A DNA stretch of 46,276 nt, taken from assembly GCA_016124535.1 (NCBI GenBank), contig WGNK01000043.1:1-46276 (forward strand), read 5' to 3'. Below the pieces are notes generated by a model. That model saw only the letters and a list, made by a program, of their open reading frames with translations, ran no database searches and was not told the origin of the DNA. A program made the position numbers and the translations under genes. Shown in pieces: positions 7,794 through 16,062 of this stretch. The stretch is from Azospirillum sp. Lineage in GTDB: Bacteria; Pseudomonadota; Alphaproteobacteria; Azospirillales; Azospirillaceae. Each line of letters opens with the position of its first letter. The first letter of the stretch is position 1.

Positions 7794-9281
7794 TCAGCCC
7801 TCGCGGCGGTAGTTCGGCGCTTCGTTGGTGATCTGGATGTCGTGGACGTGGCTTTCGCGCAAGCCGGCATTGGTGATGCGCACGAAGCGCCGCTTGGTCT
7901 GGAGCTCGGCGAGGGTGGCGCTGCCGGTGTAGCCCATGGCGGCGCGCAGACCGCCGACCAGTTGGTGGATGACTTGGGCGACCGAGCCCTTGTAGGGGAC
8001 CCGTCCCTCCACGCCCTCGGGCACCAGCTTCATCGGCGAAATTTCCTGCTGGAAATACCGGTCGGCCGAACCGCGCGCCATCGCACCCAGCGAGCCCATG
8101 CCGCGGTAGCTCTTGTAGGAGCGGCCCTGGTAAAGAATGACTTCGCCCGGGCTTTCATCGGTGCCGGCGAACAAGGACCCGAGCATGGCGCAATCGGCGC
8201 CGGCAGCGATCGCCTTGGCCAGGTCGCCGGAATATTTGATGCCGCCGTCGGCGATCACCGGCACACCTTCGCGGTGGCAGAGTTCGGCGACATCCATCAC
8301 TGCGGTCAATTGCGGTACCCCGACGCCGGCGACGATCCGGGTGGTGCAGATCGATCCCGGCCCGATGCCGACTTTGACCGCATCGGCACCGGCATCGATC
8401 AGCGCGCGCGCCGCCTCCGGTGTTGCGATATTGCCGGCGATCACCTGGGTGCAGTTGGACAGCTTGCGGACGCGGCGGACGATTTCGGCGACCTTGACCG
8501 AATGGCCATGGGCGGTATCGACCACCAGAATATCGACCCCGGCATCGAACAGGGCTTCAGCGCGGGCAAGGCCGTCGTCGCCGGTGCCGGTTGCCGCGGC
8601 GACTCTCAGGCGCCCCTTGTCGTCCTTGCAGGCATTAGGGAATTTTTGTGCCTTTTCGATGTCCTTGACGGTGATCAGGCCGATGCAATGATAATCGTTA
8701 TCGACCACCAGCAGTTTCTCGATCCGGTGCTGATGCAAGATGCGCCGCGCCTCGCCCATATCCACCCCCTCCTGCACGGTGATCAGGGGGTCACGGGTCA
8801 TCAACTCGCACACCGGCTGGGTGGGGTCGCTGGCAAATCTGACGTCGCGGTTGGTCAGAATTCCGACCAGTTTGCCGGCCCCGCGCCGGCGTGACGGCGG
8901 CTCAACCACCGGAATGCCGGAAATCCGGTAATCCGCCATCAGTTTCAGAGCATCCGCGAGCGGAGCGGTCGGCGCGATGGTGATCGGATTGACCACCATG
9001 CCGGATTCAAAGCGCTTGACCCGGCGAACCTCGTCGGCCTGGCGTTCGATATCCATATTGCGGTGGATGGTGCCGATGCCGCCGGCCTGGGCCAGCGCAA
9101 TCGCCAGTTCGCTCTCGGTCACCGTATCCATCGCGGCCGAGATCAGCGGAATCCCCAGTTCGATCGTCCGGGTGACCCGGGTGCGGATATCGGTTTCGGC
9201 CGGCAGAATCGCCGATTCGGCCGGCACCAGCAAGACATCGTCGAACGTCAAGGCTTCGCGGAACAGGGGCTCGCCCGCCAT
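7794..9281 (-). CDS. guaB: Inosine-5'-monophosphate dehydrogenase
   Basis: GuaB oxidises IMP to XMP with NAD+, the committed step of guanine nucleotide synthesis, in the cytoplasm. The 495-residue protein has the standard TIM barrel beginning with LTFDDVLLVPAES and two CBS domains inserted at about 100-210 (MVVNPITIAP and MTRDPLITV). The active-site loop is GIGPGSICTTR, with catalytic Cys312. The start at 9281 has GGAG about 7 bases upstream. guaA does not follow on this strand; two porin genes flank it instead. Length and motifs are complete. Confidence 0.97.
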   Translation of the reverse strand: MAGEPLFREALTFDDVLLVPAESAILPAETDIRTRVTRTIELGIPLISAAMDTVTESELAIALAQAGGIGTIHRNMDIERQADEVRRVKRFESGMVVNPITIAPTAPLADALKLMADYRISGIPVVEPPSRRRGAGKLVGILTNRDVRFASDPTQPVCELMTRDPLITVQEGVDMGEARRILHQHRIEKLLVVDNDYHCIGLITVKDIEKAQKFPNACKDDKGRLRVAAATGTGDDGLARAEALFDAGVDILVVDTAHGHSVKVAEIVRRVRKLSNCTQVIAGNIATPEAARALIDAGADAVKVGIGPGSICTTRIVAGVGVPQLTAVMDVAELCHREGVPVIADGGIKYSGDLAKAIAAGADCAMLGSLFAGTDESPGEVILYQGRSYKSYRGMGSLGAMARGSADRYFQQEISPMKLVPEGVEGRVPYKGSVAQVIHQLVGGLRAAMGYTGSATLAELQTKRRFVRITNAGLRESHVHDIQITNEAPNYRREG

Positions 9282-9405
9282 CGGCCATCTCCGAAAAATT
9301 TCGCGGCACTATACACCCGGCGCCCGAGTTGTGAAGCAGGTTGAGTCGGGCATGCCGTCTGCGTCGAAACCGGATCGCTATCCCGCTCGCGCCAGTACCC
9401 CAAGA

Positions 9406-9439
9406 ATAAAAAAGGGCGGCAGCTTGCGCTGCCGCCCTT
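9406..9439 (-). terminator. Intrinsic terminator of the second porin gene
   Basis: A 12-bp perfect stem (9412-9423 with 9428-9439) with a TTGC loop on the plus strand. Read on the minus strand it is followed by TTTTTTATTCTT. It lies 23 bp past the porin stop at 9463. Confidence 0.88.
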
Positions 9440-9462
9440 CTCAGGTCCGTTTGATCGAAAGA

Positions 9463-10644
9463 TCAGAACGTGATCTTGGTCATGACCAGGAACACGTCGC
9501 CGTCATCGGTGCCGACCGCACCGGTGGTGGCATTGGTCACGACGGTCTGCGACTTGTTGGTCCAGTGCACATAGTCAGCCGCCAGCTGCAGGCCCGGCGC
9601 CAGGACGTAGTTGCCACCGACCGAGATGGCATCGATATCACCGCAGCTCGTGTCGATGTTGCCGTACTGGACAGCGACGCCGACCGGGCCGGTCTCGTAG
9701 GTGCCACCGACCTGGAAGCTGTGCTGGGCCGTGTAGCGGGTGGCGCGGCAGCTCGCGGGCGTGCCGACGGCGAGACCGTTGGCGCCGGCAGTGCCGGCAC
9801 CGGCGAGCAGAACGTTGCCCTGATCGACGTAGCTGCCGCCGAGGCCGAAGCCGGCGTAGCTAAGCTGGGCGCCCAACTGCCAGGCGAAGATCGAGCCGCC
9901 GCGGGCGCTACGGCCACCGACGGTGCCATCCTGGGCGGTCGAGAAGGTGCCGCCAGCCTTCACGCCGACGCCGCTGAAGGTGTTCTTGTAGAGCAGGCCG
10001 CCTTCGACCCAATCGGTGTAGCCCGAGTTGCCGGCGGTGCCGACGACGACGCTGTCGCCCTGGCTACGCTGCGGGGTGTAGCTGATGCCGGCCTGGAAGC
10101 CCGAGAACGCAGGGGTCACGTAGGTGACTTTGGTGCTGTCCGACGAGTCAGGCACCTTGAAATAGGTCACCGAAGCCGCGTTGCCGATACCGCAGTTGGT
10201 GCCGCAGCCGGTGGTGGTGAAGAGATCGAAGTCGCCGTCGAGCTGGCCAATGCCGACCGCCGGAGCATAGACCGCCATGAAATCGGACGCGCCGTCTTCG
10301 TCGCCCGCCTCGATCCGGCCGAAGCTGCCGGCGACATAGATGCCGGCCTCGTCATAGTCCAGCGCCGAAGCGGCGTTGTTGCCGGTGGACTCGATTTCGA
10401 TGTGAACGCCGTACTGCAGGCCGTTGTCGGCCGTGGCGTTGGCGCGGACATGCACTTCGGTGTCGTTGCGGAACTCGTGGCCGGTCAGCCGGGCTGCATT
10501 GCTGTCCGAGAAGCCATATTCGATGGCCGAAGTGCCGCCGATGGTGACCTGGAACTTGCCCGCGGGCACCTGGGCCATGGCACCCGGTGCTGCCAGAGCG
10601 ATCAGGCCGGCGACCGCGGTGCTGGTGAGAAGAATGCGCTTCAT
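9463..10644 (-). CDS. Outer-membrane porin (second copy)
   Basis: A 393-residue porin with signal peptide MKRILLTSTAVAGLIALAAP...MAQ, beta-strand alternation and a C-terminal VMTKITF ending in Phe, as needed for outer-membrane insertion. GGAGG lies about 10 bases before the ATG at 10644, so the longer upstream frame is rejected. It carries cysteines not present in the first porin, around GCGTNCGIGN and ASCRATR and SCGDID, which may form loop disulfides. Together with the first porin it brackets guaB and suggests an old duplication with divergence of the outer loops. Confidence 0.9.
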   Translation of the reverse strand: MKRILLTSTAVAGLIALAAPGAMAQVPAGKFQVTIGGTSAIEYGFSDSNAARLTGHEFRNDTEVHVRANATADNGLQYGVHIEIESTGNNAASALDYDEAGIYVAGSFGRIEAGDEDGASDFMAVYAPAVGIGQLDGDFDLFTTTGCGTNCGIGNAASVTYFKVPDSSDSTKVTYVTPAFSGFQAGISYTPQRSQGDSVVVGTAGNSGYTDWVEGGLLYKNTFSGVGVKAGGTFSTAQDGTVGGRSARGGSIFAWQLGAQLSYAGFGLGGSYVDQGNVLLAGAGTAGANGLAVGTPASCRATRYTAQHSFQVGGTYETGPVGVAVQYGNIDTSCGDIDAISVGGNYVLAPGLQLAADYVHWTNKSQTVVTNATTGAVGTDDGDVFLVMTKITF

Positions 10645-10903
10645 TGCCTTAATACCTCCGTTTGATAGGCCTGGTGGCCTCCGTATTGCCCGCCTCGAAA
10701 TCCCCACGGTCGCGACAGCGCCACCGAGAGCACCGGAGAACCTGATTGGTAAATAAGCCGAGCCTGCTTCGCGCCGGAAGTGAAAAGTGGCCGGCTGGCA
10801 ACTAATTCGGCACCCTGTGGCGTGAATGCCACGGGGCTGTTTCGGCGGCTTTGATGCGGGCCTGGAGGCGCCGCCGCAGGACGGGTGCCGTGGTTGCCCT
10901 GCG

Positions 10904-10928
10904 GCAAACAAAACGCCGCACTGCGGCG
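10904..10928 (-). terminator. Intrinsic terminator of the cupin oxygenase gene
   Basis: CGCCGC (10914-10919) pairs with GCGGCG (10923-10928) over a 3-base loop. The minus strand continues as TTTTGTTTG. It begins right after the stop of the oxygenase gene at 10930. Confidence 0.7.
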
Positions 10929-10929
10929 G

Positions 10930-12126
10930 TCAGTACCGCTCGATTACCCGCATGCCGATCATGTCGTCGATCAGCCGCCGACGCTGGGCGGCCGAGACCA
11001 ACGGGAAGGCCGCCTCGTAGTCGCGGCCCTCGAAGGCCGGGTGGTCGAGCATCCACCTGACCTGATCCTCCAGCCCCGGCGGGATCGGTGCGCCCTTGCG
11101 TGGGGTTCCGATATGCCAGGTGCCGTCGCGCCGGCTGACGCCGACGCCGCTCGCCTTCAGCCGGTAGCGCTCGACCACGGCATCGTCGGGCAGACGGATG
11201 GCGGCGCGCTGGTAGTGGAAGCCATCCATGAAGGTCTTGAACTGACCGATCAGGTTGGGCTCGCGGGCAAACCCGGCCAGGCGGTCACCCAGTCCGGCGA
11301 CATGGCGGTCGACCGCCCGGCCGTCATCGGCGTCGAGCCGGGGCAGCGAGGCGCGGAACATCGGGTCGTGGACCGCTCGCTCGAACAGCATGGCCAGCAG
11401 GTCGAGCCCGATCACCGAAGTTACCCCGAACGCGACGTGGAAGGTCGCCTGGCTGGTCGCCAGCGCGTCGTGGTACCAGCCGCGGGGAATATAGAGCAGA
11501 TCGCCGGGTTTCAGCGTGACTTCCAGGCTGACCGGCCCTTTGTGCGCTTCGTGGAAGTCATCGCCCAGGGTCTTGAACACCGGATGGGCGATCGGGTCCT
11601 CGAAATGGCGCTGATAGATCCGCCAGGTCTTCTCGCCGGCCAGGTGCACCGCGAAGACATCGTGGGTATCGAAGTGGCTGCCGAAGGCCTGGTGCGCCTG
11701 CCACGAGCAATAGAGGTTGCCCTGGGCTTTGCCGCCGATCGCCTGTTCCAGAGCCGCGCCGATCGCTTTCAGACCCGGCGTCAGGCTGTCGATGTCGTTG
11801 CACACCAGCGAGGCGCCGCGCCGCAGCCACGCTGAAACCAGGTCGAACTCGGCCAGCATCGAGTCGCGATTGTCGCGGTCGCGTCCGGGCCGGCAGTATT
11901 CCGCGGGCTCCAGCCGGCGGGTGTCCATCACCATTTCCAGCGACCGGCTGCTCCACAGGCCGGTCTGGCTGAGCAGCGCCGACAACCCGTCCCACGACAA
12001 CACCGAGGCGAATTTTTCCGGGGTGCCGGGGATGTGCAATGGTGCCTTGCGGTGATGATCAGCGAAAAATGCCGCCGGCGTCATGGGCGCCAGAATTTCC
12101 GCAAACTCTGTGATCGGCCGGGCCAT
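10930..12126 (-). CDS. JmjC/cupin-4 family 2-oxoglutarate/Fe(II) oxygenase (ribosomal oxygenase-like)
   Basis: A 398-residue protein of the cupin-4 (PF08007) family, which includes the E. coli ribosomal protein L16 arginine hydroxylase RoxA/YcfD and related Fe(II)- and 2-oxoglutarate-dependent enzymes. The metal triad is visible as H151-x-D153 in HFDTHD and H219 in IPRGWYHD. KTWRIY near 167-172 is the usual 2-oxoglutarate side. The N-terminal stretch is the helical cap found in this family. The start at 12126 has GAGGA about 10 bases upstream. The target residue and protein are not readable from sequence; a ribosomal protein is the best guess from family knowledge. Confidence 0.82.
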   Translation of the reverse strand: MARPITEFAEILAPMTPAAFFADHHRKAPLHIPGTPEKFASVLSWDGLSALLSQTGLWSSRSLEMVMDTRRLEPAEYCRPGRDRDNRDSMLAEFDLVSAWLRRGASLVCNDIDSLTPGLKAIGAALEQAIGGKAQGNLYCSWQAHQAFGSHFDTHDVFAVHLAGEKTWRIYQRHFEDPIAHPVFKTLGDDFHEAHKGPVSLEVTLKPGDLLYIPRGWYHDALATSQATFHVAFGVTSVIGLDLLAMLFERAVHDPMFRASLPRLDADDGRAVDRHVAGLGDRLAGFAREPNLIGQFKTFMDGFHYQRAAIRLPDDAVVERYRLKASGVGVSRRDGTWHIGTPRKGAPIPPGLEDQVRWMLDHPAFEGRDYEAAFPLVSAAQRRRLIDDMIGMRVIERY

Positions 12127-12264
12127 CGCAGGGCATTCCTCGTCGTTGCCGCGTCACCGTCATAGGCGATTCGGACGACCCGGTTCAACCGTCGCAGTTT
12201 CCAACCGCCCGCGGGCCGGTTTATGGTTCGTCGGCTTTTCCCGGACCACGGATCCAGCGATATC

Positions 12265-12948
12265 ATGACCGCTTCCACCGACCTCGTCGCCCGGCTTTCG
12301 GCGGTCAGAACGGCGATCGCCGAGGCCGCCGCCGCCTCTGGTCGGTCGGCCGCCGCGGTGACCCTGGTTGCGGTCAGCAAGACCCAGCCGGTTCCGGCGA
12401 TCGAACCGGCCCTGGCGCTGGGCCAGCGAGTATTCGGCGAAAACCGGGTCCAGGAGGCCAAGGCGAAATGGCCGGATCTCCGTCTGCGCCATCCCGATCT
12501 CGAATTGCACCTGATCGGGCCGCTGCAGACCAACAAGGTCAAGGACGCGGTGGCGCTGTTTGACGTGATCGAGACGCTCGACCGCCCGCGCCTGGCCGAG
12601 GCCCTGGCCGCCGAACTCGCGCGCAGCGATCGCCGGCCGCGCTGCCTGATCGAGGTCAATACTGGCGAGGAGGCACAGAAGGCCGGGGTTGCGCCCGGCG
12701 AGGTCGCAGCCTTTCTGGCGCTGTGCCGCGACCGTTACGGCCTGTCGGTCACCGGGCTGATGGCGATTCCGCCGCAGGACGAGGAGCCGGGCCTGCATTT
12801 TGCCCTGCTGGCCGATCTCGCCCGCCGCCTCGGGCTGGCCGAACTCAGCATGGGCATGAGCGCCGATTTCGTCACCGCGATTCGCTTCGGTGCCACCCAT
12901 GTCCGGGTCGGCACCGCGATCTTCGGTGAACGGGCGCCGCCACCCTAA
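12265..12948 (+). CDS. YggS/PLPHP family pyridoxal-phosphate homeostasis protein
   Basis: A 227-residue PLP-binding TIM-barrel protein that buffers pyridoxal phosphate and has no known enzymatic reaction. Visible marks are the lysine of VAVSKTQP (K39), the FGENRVQEA block, the HLIGPLQTNKV block and the C-terminal SMGMSADF with RVGTAIFGER. The ATG at 12265 is used because it gives the usual family N-terminus; an in-frame ATG at 12223 would add 14 residues. Its 3' end overlaps the stop of the convergent L,D-transpeptidase gene by 4 bp. Confidence 0.9.
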   Translation: MTASTDLVARLSAVRTAIAEAAAASGRSAAAVTLVAVSKTQPVPAIEPALALGQRVFGENRVQEAKAKWPDLRLRHPDLELHLIGPLQTNKVKDAVALFDVIETLDRPRLAEALAAELARSDRRPRCLIEVNTGEEAQKAGVAPGEVAAFLALCRDRYGLSVTGLMAIPPQDEEPGLHFALLADLARRLGLAELSMGMSADFVTAIRFGATHVRVGTAIFGERAPPP

Positions 12949-13451
12949 ACTTGCGCGGGCGCGATCGACAGCCAGTCGCTGCCGTCGCAATCGGCGAGCA
13001 GCGCCAGCAGATCGGGCAGTGCGACGGCGACACAGCCGGCGGTCGGCGCGCGGTCCGGGCTGGTGACGTGCAGGAAGATCGCGCTGCCGGCGCCCGCAAT
13101 CACCGGTGCGTCATTGTGTCCCAGTACGACCACCACATCGTAGAGGCCGTCATCCCGCCACATCCGCTCGTGGCTGGCGGCGTCGGGCAGACCGATCCTC
13201 TGGTTGTAGCGCGGATCGTTCGGATCGTCGCACCAGCCGTCGTCCGGAGCGATCGCTGCGACCGCGAGCCGGGTGACCGGCCGTACCAGCCGGTCCGCCC
13301 GAAACAGGACCCGACGCAAGGGAAACCGGCCGACCGGCGTGGCGCCGTCGCCCTCGCGCTTGTCCGAGCTGAGCCCGGAACGCCCCAGCACGCAGCCGCA
13401 GGCGCCGCCCGGCCAGCTCAGCAGCCCAGACCCGGAAACCGAAATCTCCAC
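12945..13451 (-). CDS. L,D-transpeptidase family (YkuD-domain) protein
   Basis: A 168-residue protein whose C-terminal half has the YkuD catalytic signature: a His in IFLHVTSPDRAP, then T-A-G-C, the nucleophile Cys near residue 143. These enzymes cross-link peptidoglycan or attach partners to it. The short form without SH3/LysM domain resembles the DUF-like ErfK/YbiS/YcfS/YnhG relatives that begin with a V-x-G-x-L-x-x-G sheet. No signal peptide is visible, so export is unclear. AGGGAGG sits 8 bases before the GTG at 13451, which is preferred to a GTG at 13472 that lies upstream of that site. It is the last gene of a minus-strand envelope cluster. Confidence 0.82.
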   Translation of the reverse strand: MEISVSGSGLLSWPGGACGCVLGRSGLSSDKREGDGATPVGRFPLRRVLFRADRLVRPVTRLAVAAIAPDDGWCDDPNDPRYNQRIGLPDAASHERMWRDDGLYDVVVVLGHNDAPVIAGAGSAIFLHVTSPDRAPTAGCVAVALPDLLALLADCDGSDWLSIAPAQV

Positions 13452-13517
13452 AGCGACGTCCTCCCTGACCACGTCCCGGCGGAACTGTTTTGGGCCATTC
13501 CCGATGTTCGGGCGGGG

Positions 13518-14042
13518 TCAGCCGCCCCGATCCACCTGGCAATAGAGATGATCGCGGTGCAGCGCGTCACAGGCCGCCTGCGCCGCGGCGCGGTCGACGA
13601 AGGGACCACCGAACAACCGGGTGAAGCTGCCCTTGCCCGGCAGGTCGACGATCGTGGTGAACGGCTGCAGTCCGCCGATCACTGACGGTTCCTTGGCGCG
13701 AAACTCGGCCCAGCCGCTGTCGGCGTTGCCGGCAATCCGGTAGGAGGCGAGATGGATCCGCCAGCCGCCGCCGCTCGCGGCCGCCATGCCGGCAGAGATC
13801 GGCTGCCGGGGATACCGGGGCGAGTCTGCCGGTGCGGTCGGTGTGGTCAGCGTCGGTGCAGCGGCGACCTTGGCGGTCGCCTTGGCGGTCGACGCCGCGA
13901 TGCTGCGCGAGGCCGGTTGGCCAACTGCTGCCGGCGGCGCCTGCGCGGTCAGGCGCGCGGCGGCGATCTCGGCGGTTCCCGGCCCGGAACCGATTGCGCT
14001 GCCCAGGACCGCCCAGGCGCCGAGGATGAAATCAAAGGCCAT
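13518..14042 (-). CDS. SPOR domain-containing protein
   Basis: A 174-residue protein. The N-terminus has a short hydrophobic stretch (FILGAWAVLGSAIG), then an Ala/Thr/Pro linker to about residue 90. The last 80 residues form a SPOR-like fold (WRIHLASYR..., then GSFTRLFGGPFVDRAAAQAACDAL). SPOR domains bind denuded glycan strands of septal peptidoglycan. The start at 14042 is 12 bp past the stop of the lipoprotein gene and has AGGAA upstream, so the two are probably co-translated. It is consistent with a cell-wall role next to the L,D-transpeptidase gene. Confidence 0.78.
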   Translation of the reverse strand: MAFDFILGAWAVLGSAIGSGPGTAEIAAARLTAQAPPAAVGQPASRSIAASTAKATAKVAAAPTLTTPTAPADSPRYPRQPISAGMAAASGGGWRIHLASYRIAGNADSGWAEFRAKEPSVIGGLQPFTTIVDLPGKGSFTRLFGGPFVDRAAAQAACDALHRDHLYCQVDRGG

Positions 14043-14054
14043 CTCGGGAGTTCC

Positions 14055-14660
14055 TCAAACTTGATCGGTCAGGCGCAACGCTTCCAGCGCACCGCTCAGG
14101 CGGTCGGCGCTGTGCTTGGATTCCAGATTGAACTGGCCCCAGGTGATCGTCCCGCCGCGCAATTCGCCGTATAGCCTCTGCTGGCGGTCCCAGGTGTCGA
14201 TGATCAGCCGGGCGATATTGCGGTGGACGCGAAAGCTCATCTCTCCGAGATAGGGCCGGCACGCCGCCATCGCACCGACGAAGTCGAGTACCGCCTCGGC
14301 TTGCTGCGGGGTTGCCCGGCTGGCATCGACGAAGAAGCGCGGATCGGTCGTACCCTGATCGGGGGTCTTGGTGTGCAGCGATTGAAAGCGGGGCTCGCTT
14401 TCGACCTGGATGACGCATTTGGACGCGCGCTCCAATTCGCCGACGATGACCCGGTATTCCGCGAGTTCTGCCTTCGAGACGGCATCGTCCGGCCCTGACG
14501 GCGCGCTGGCGCAGGCGCCGACTGCCAGTAAGGCTGCCGCCGATGCGACGCCGATCGCCAGGCGTCGGAGGGAAAACCCGGCCGGGTGCGACCCCACGGG
14601 AATTCGCTGCCCCATTATCGACGGTTGAACACGGTGCGAAGGCATAGGCTCTTCTACCAT
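14055..14660 (-). CDS. Putative lipoprotein of unknown function
   Basis: A protein of up to 201 residues with an N-terminal hydrophobic segment ending in the lipobox LLAVGAC, after which the mature protein begins with CASAPSGPDDAV. The mature part is mostly helical, with no family that I can name. Three in-frame ATGs are possible: 14660, 14645 (just after GAAGAG) and 14615, which would give the most normal signal peptide (MGQRIPVG...RRLAIGVASAAALL). It precedes the SPOR gene by 12 bp and is probably part of the same transcript. Inference: an outer-membrane-anchored partner in envelope maintenance. Confidence 0.65.
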   Translation of the reverse strand: MVEEPMPSHRVQPSIMGQRIPVGSHPAGFSLRRLAIGVASAAALLAVGACASAPSGPDDAVSKAELAEYRVIVGELERASKCVIQVESEPRFQSLHTKTPDQGTTDPRFFVDASRATPQQAEAVLDFVGAMAACRPYLGEMSFRVHRNIARLIIDTWDRQQRLYGELRGGTITWGQFNLESKHSADRLSGALEALRLTDQV

Positions 14661-14726
14661 CGGCCCGGGTTCGCCTCAAGCTGGCCGCACCGGATGCGGT
14701 GGCGTGGCTCGGGCCGGGACCAGCTT

Positions 14727-15908
14727 TCAGCTGGGGCCGGCGTCGCCACCGGTCGGACGGCGGGCGGCGGCGCTGGCGCCCGCCGCTTCCTGGTATTTCT
14801 GGAGGTTGCGCAACATTGCGTCGGAAAAGCGTTCCCGCGATACCGGCGCCGCGACGGTCGCTGTCGGGGCCGCGGATGCCGTGGCGGTGCCGGCTGCCGG
14901 TTTCGGTGCCGGGGTCGCCGGGGCCTCTGCCGGGGCGCTGCGCTTGGCCCCGTCGACCGGCGCCAGAACCGCCTGGCGCAGCGACCAGTTGCGCGAGGCC
15001 GCGGTGGGCGTCGGCCGAACCGGGACGAAACCGCGGGCCGGCATCTGGCGTGGCTGGTAGGCCGCGGCGGCGGTCAACGGGGTCGTGCCGTTGGCGGCGG
15101 CGGTGGAGGTGGGCGCCGCCTCGGGCCGCAGGATGCGGGGCGAGCGCTGGCTGGCCGACGGCCCATCGACGAAAACCGGTCGGTGGAACGAAGTTTGGGA
15201 ACCCCGGCCGGGCGGTCCGCCGGCGCTGGCAGTCGCACCCGACGCCTGCCCTCCGGAAGCCGGTCCCGAACCCGCCGGGCCGCCCGATGATTTGGGGGCC
15301 GCCGCCGGGACAACCGCCGCCGGGACAACCGCCGCCGGGACAACCGCCGCCGGGACAACCGCCGCCGGGACAGTTGACCTTCGGGCGATGGCCGCGGACT
15401 GGATCTCTGCCGCGGGGGATGCCGCCGATGCGCCGGTGGTGGCGGCTGTCGGCACCGCCGTCGGCGGACTTGCGGCCGCGGGGAGGGCCGCGACCGCGGT
15501 ATCGCCGGGTTTGGCGGGTTCGTCGCCGCCGAACACCCCGGCCAGAATGGTATCACCGAGGTCGGTGCCATTCTTCTGGATCATCAGCGTGTCGTTCATC
15601 GCCATGATCGCACCGATCGGCCCGCCGGCGAACAGGATGTCGCCCATCACGCGGGCATAGGGCGAGATGGAGTCGCCGGTCAGGTCGCGGTAGAGGCCGC
15701 TGATCACGGGCAGATGCTGGAGCGGATTGAGGATGTCGATCAGGTCGTCGAAGGTGAAATCGGCTTCTCCGGGATCGCCGAAGGCGCGCTCGGCCGGGGC
15801 ATCGCCGGCGGCGACGCCGTTTTTGGCGACGGTGGTTTGCGGTTTCGCCGGTCGGACCTTGTCCCAGTCGGTCCCGGCGAACGCTTGGCTGAAGGCGTCG
15901 ATCGGCAT
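14727..15908 (-). CDS. Ala/Pro-rich protein with conserved N-terminal domain, function unknown
   Basis: A 393-residue protein. Residues about 40-125 form an ordered domain (FTFDDLIDILNPLQHLP, DSISPYARVMGDILFAGGPI) that appears conserved. The remainder is low-complexity Ala/Pro/Thr/Ser, including a pentapeptide PAAVV tandem repeat encoded by 15-bp units. No signal peptide is seen. The ATG at 15908 is chosen because GGGAG lies 6 bases upstream; a longer frame begins at 15938. It sits 66 bp upstream of the lipoprotein gene on the same strand and probably heads the envelope cluster. I do not recognise a function. Confidence 0.65.
   Translation of the reverse strand: MPIDAFSQAFAGTDWDKVRPAKPQTTVAKNGVAAGDAPAERAFGDPGEADFTFDDLIDILNPLQHLPVISGLYRDLTGDSISPYARVMGDILFAGGPIGAIMAMNDTLMIQKNGTDLGDTILAGVFGGDEPAKPGDTAVAALPAAASPPTAVPTAATTGASAASPAAEIQSAAIARRSTVPAAVVPAAVVPAAVVPAAVVPAAAPKSSGGPAGSGPASGGQASGATASAGGPPGRGSQTSFHRPVFVDGPSASQRSPRILRPEAAPTSTAAANGTTPLTAAAAYQPRQMPARGFVPVRPTPTAASRNWSLRQAVLAPVDGAKRSAPAEAPATPAPKPAAGTATASAAPTATVAAPVSRERFSDAMLRNLQKYQEAAGASAAARRPTGGDAGPS
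15301..15372. repeat. 15-bp tandem repeat, 4.8 copies, coding
   Basis: GCCGCCGGGACAACC occurs four times in succession, then a 12-bp partial copy. It is in frame and encodes the PAAVV repeat on the minus strand. Copies are identical, which points to recent expansion by slippage. Confidence 0.97.
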
Positions 15909-16062
15909 GGCGGACTCCCGTTGCTCTGACCACAGCAAAGACCGTGCCGCTTCCCATTCCGCCGCAATCGGTGATCGCCGTGCCTGCTGCCGGCCGGCCC
16001 GGCGGCAAACCGGGCAATTCCTGCCGTCCGCCGGGCAATTACCGCCGAGCCGGGTTCTGCGG

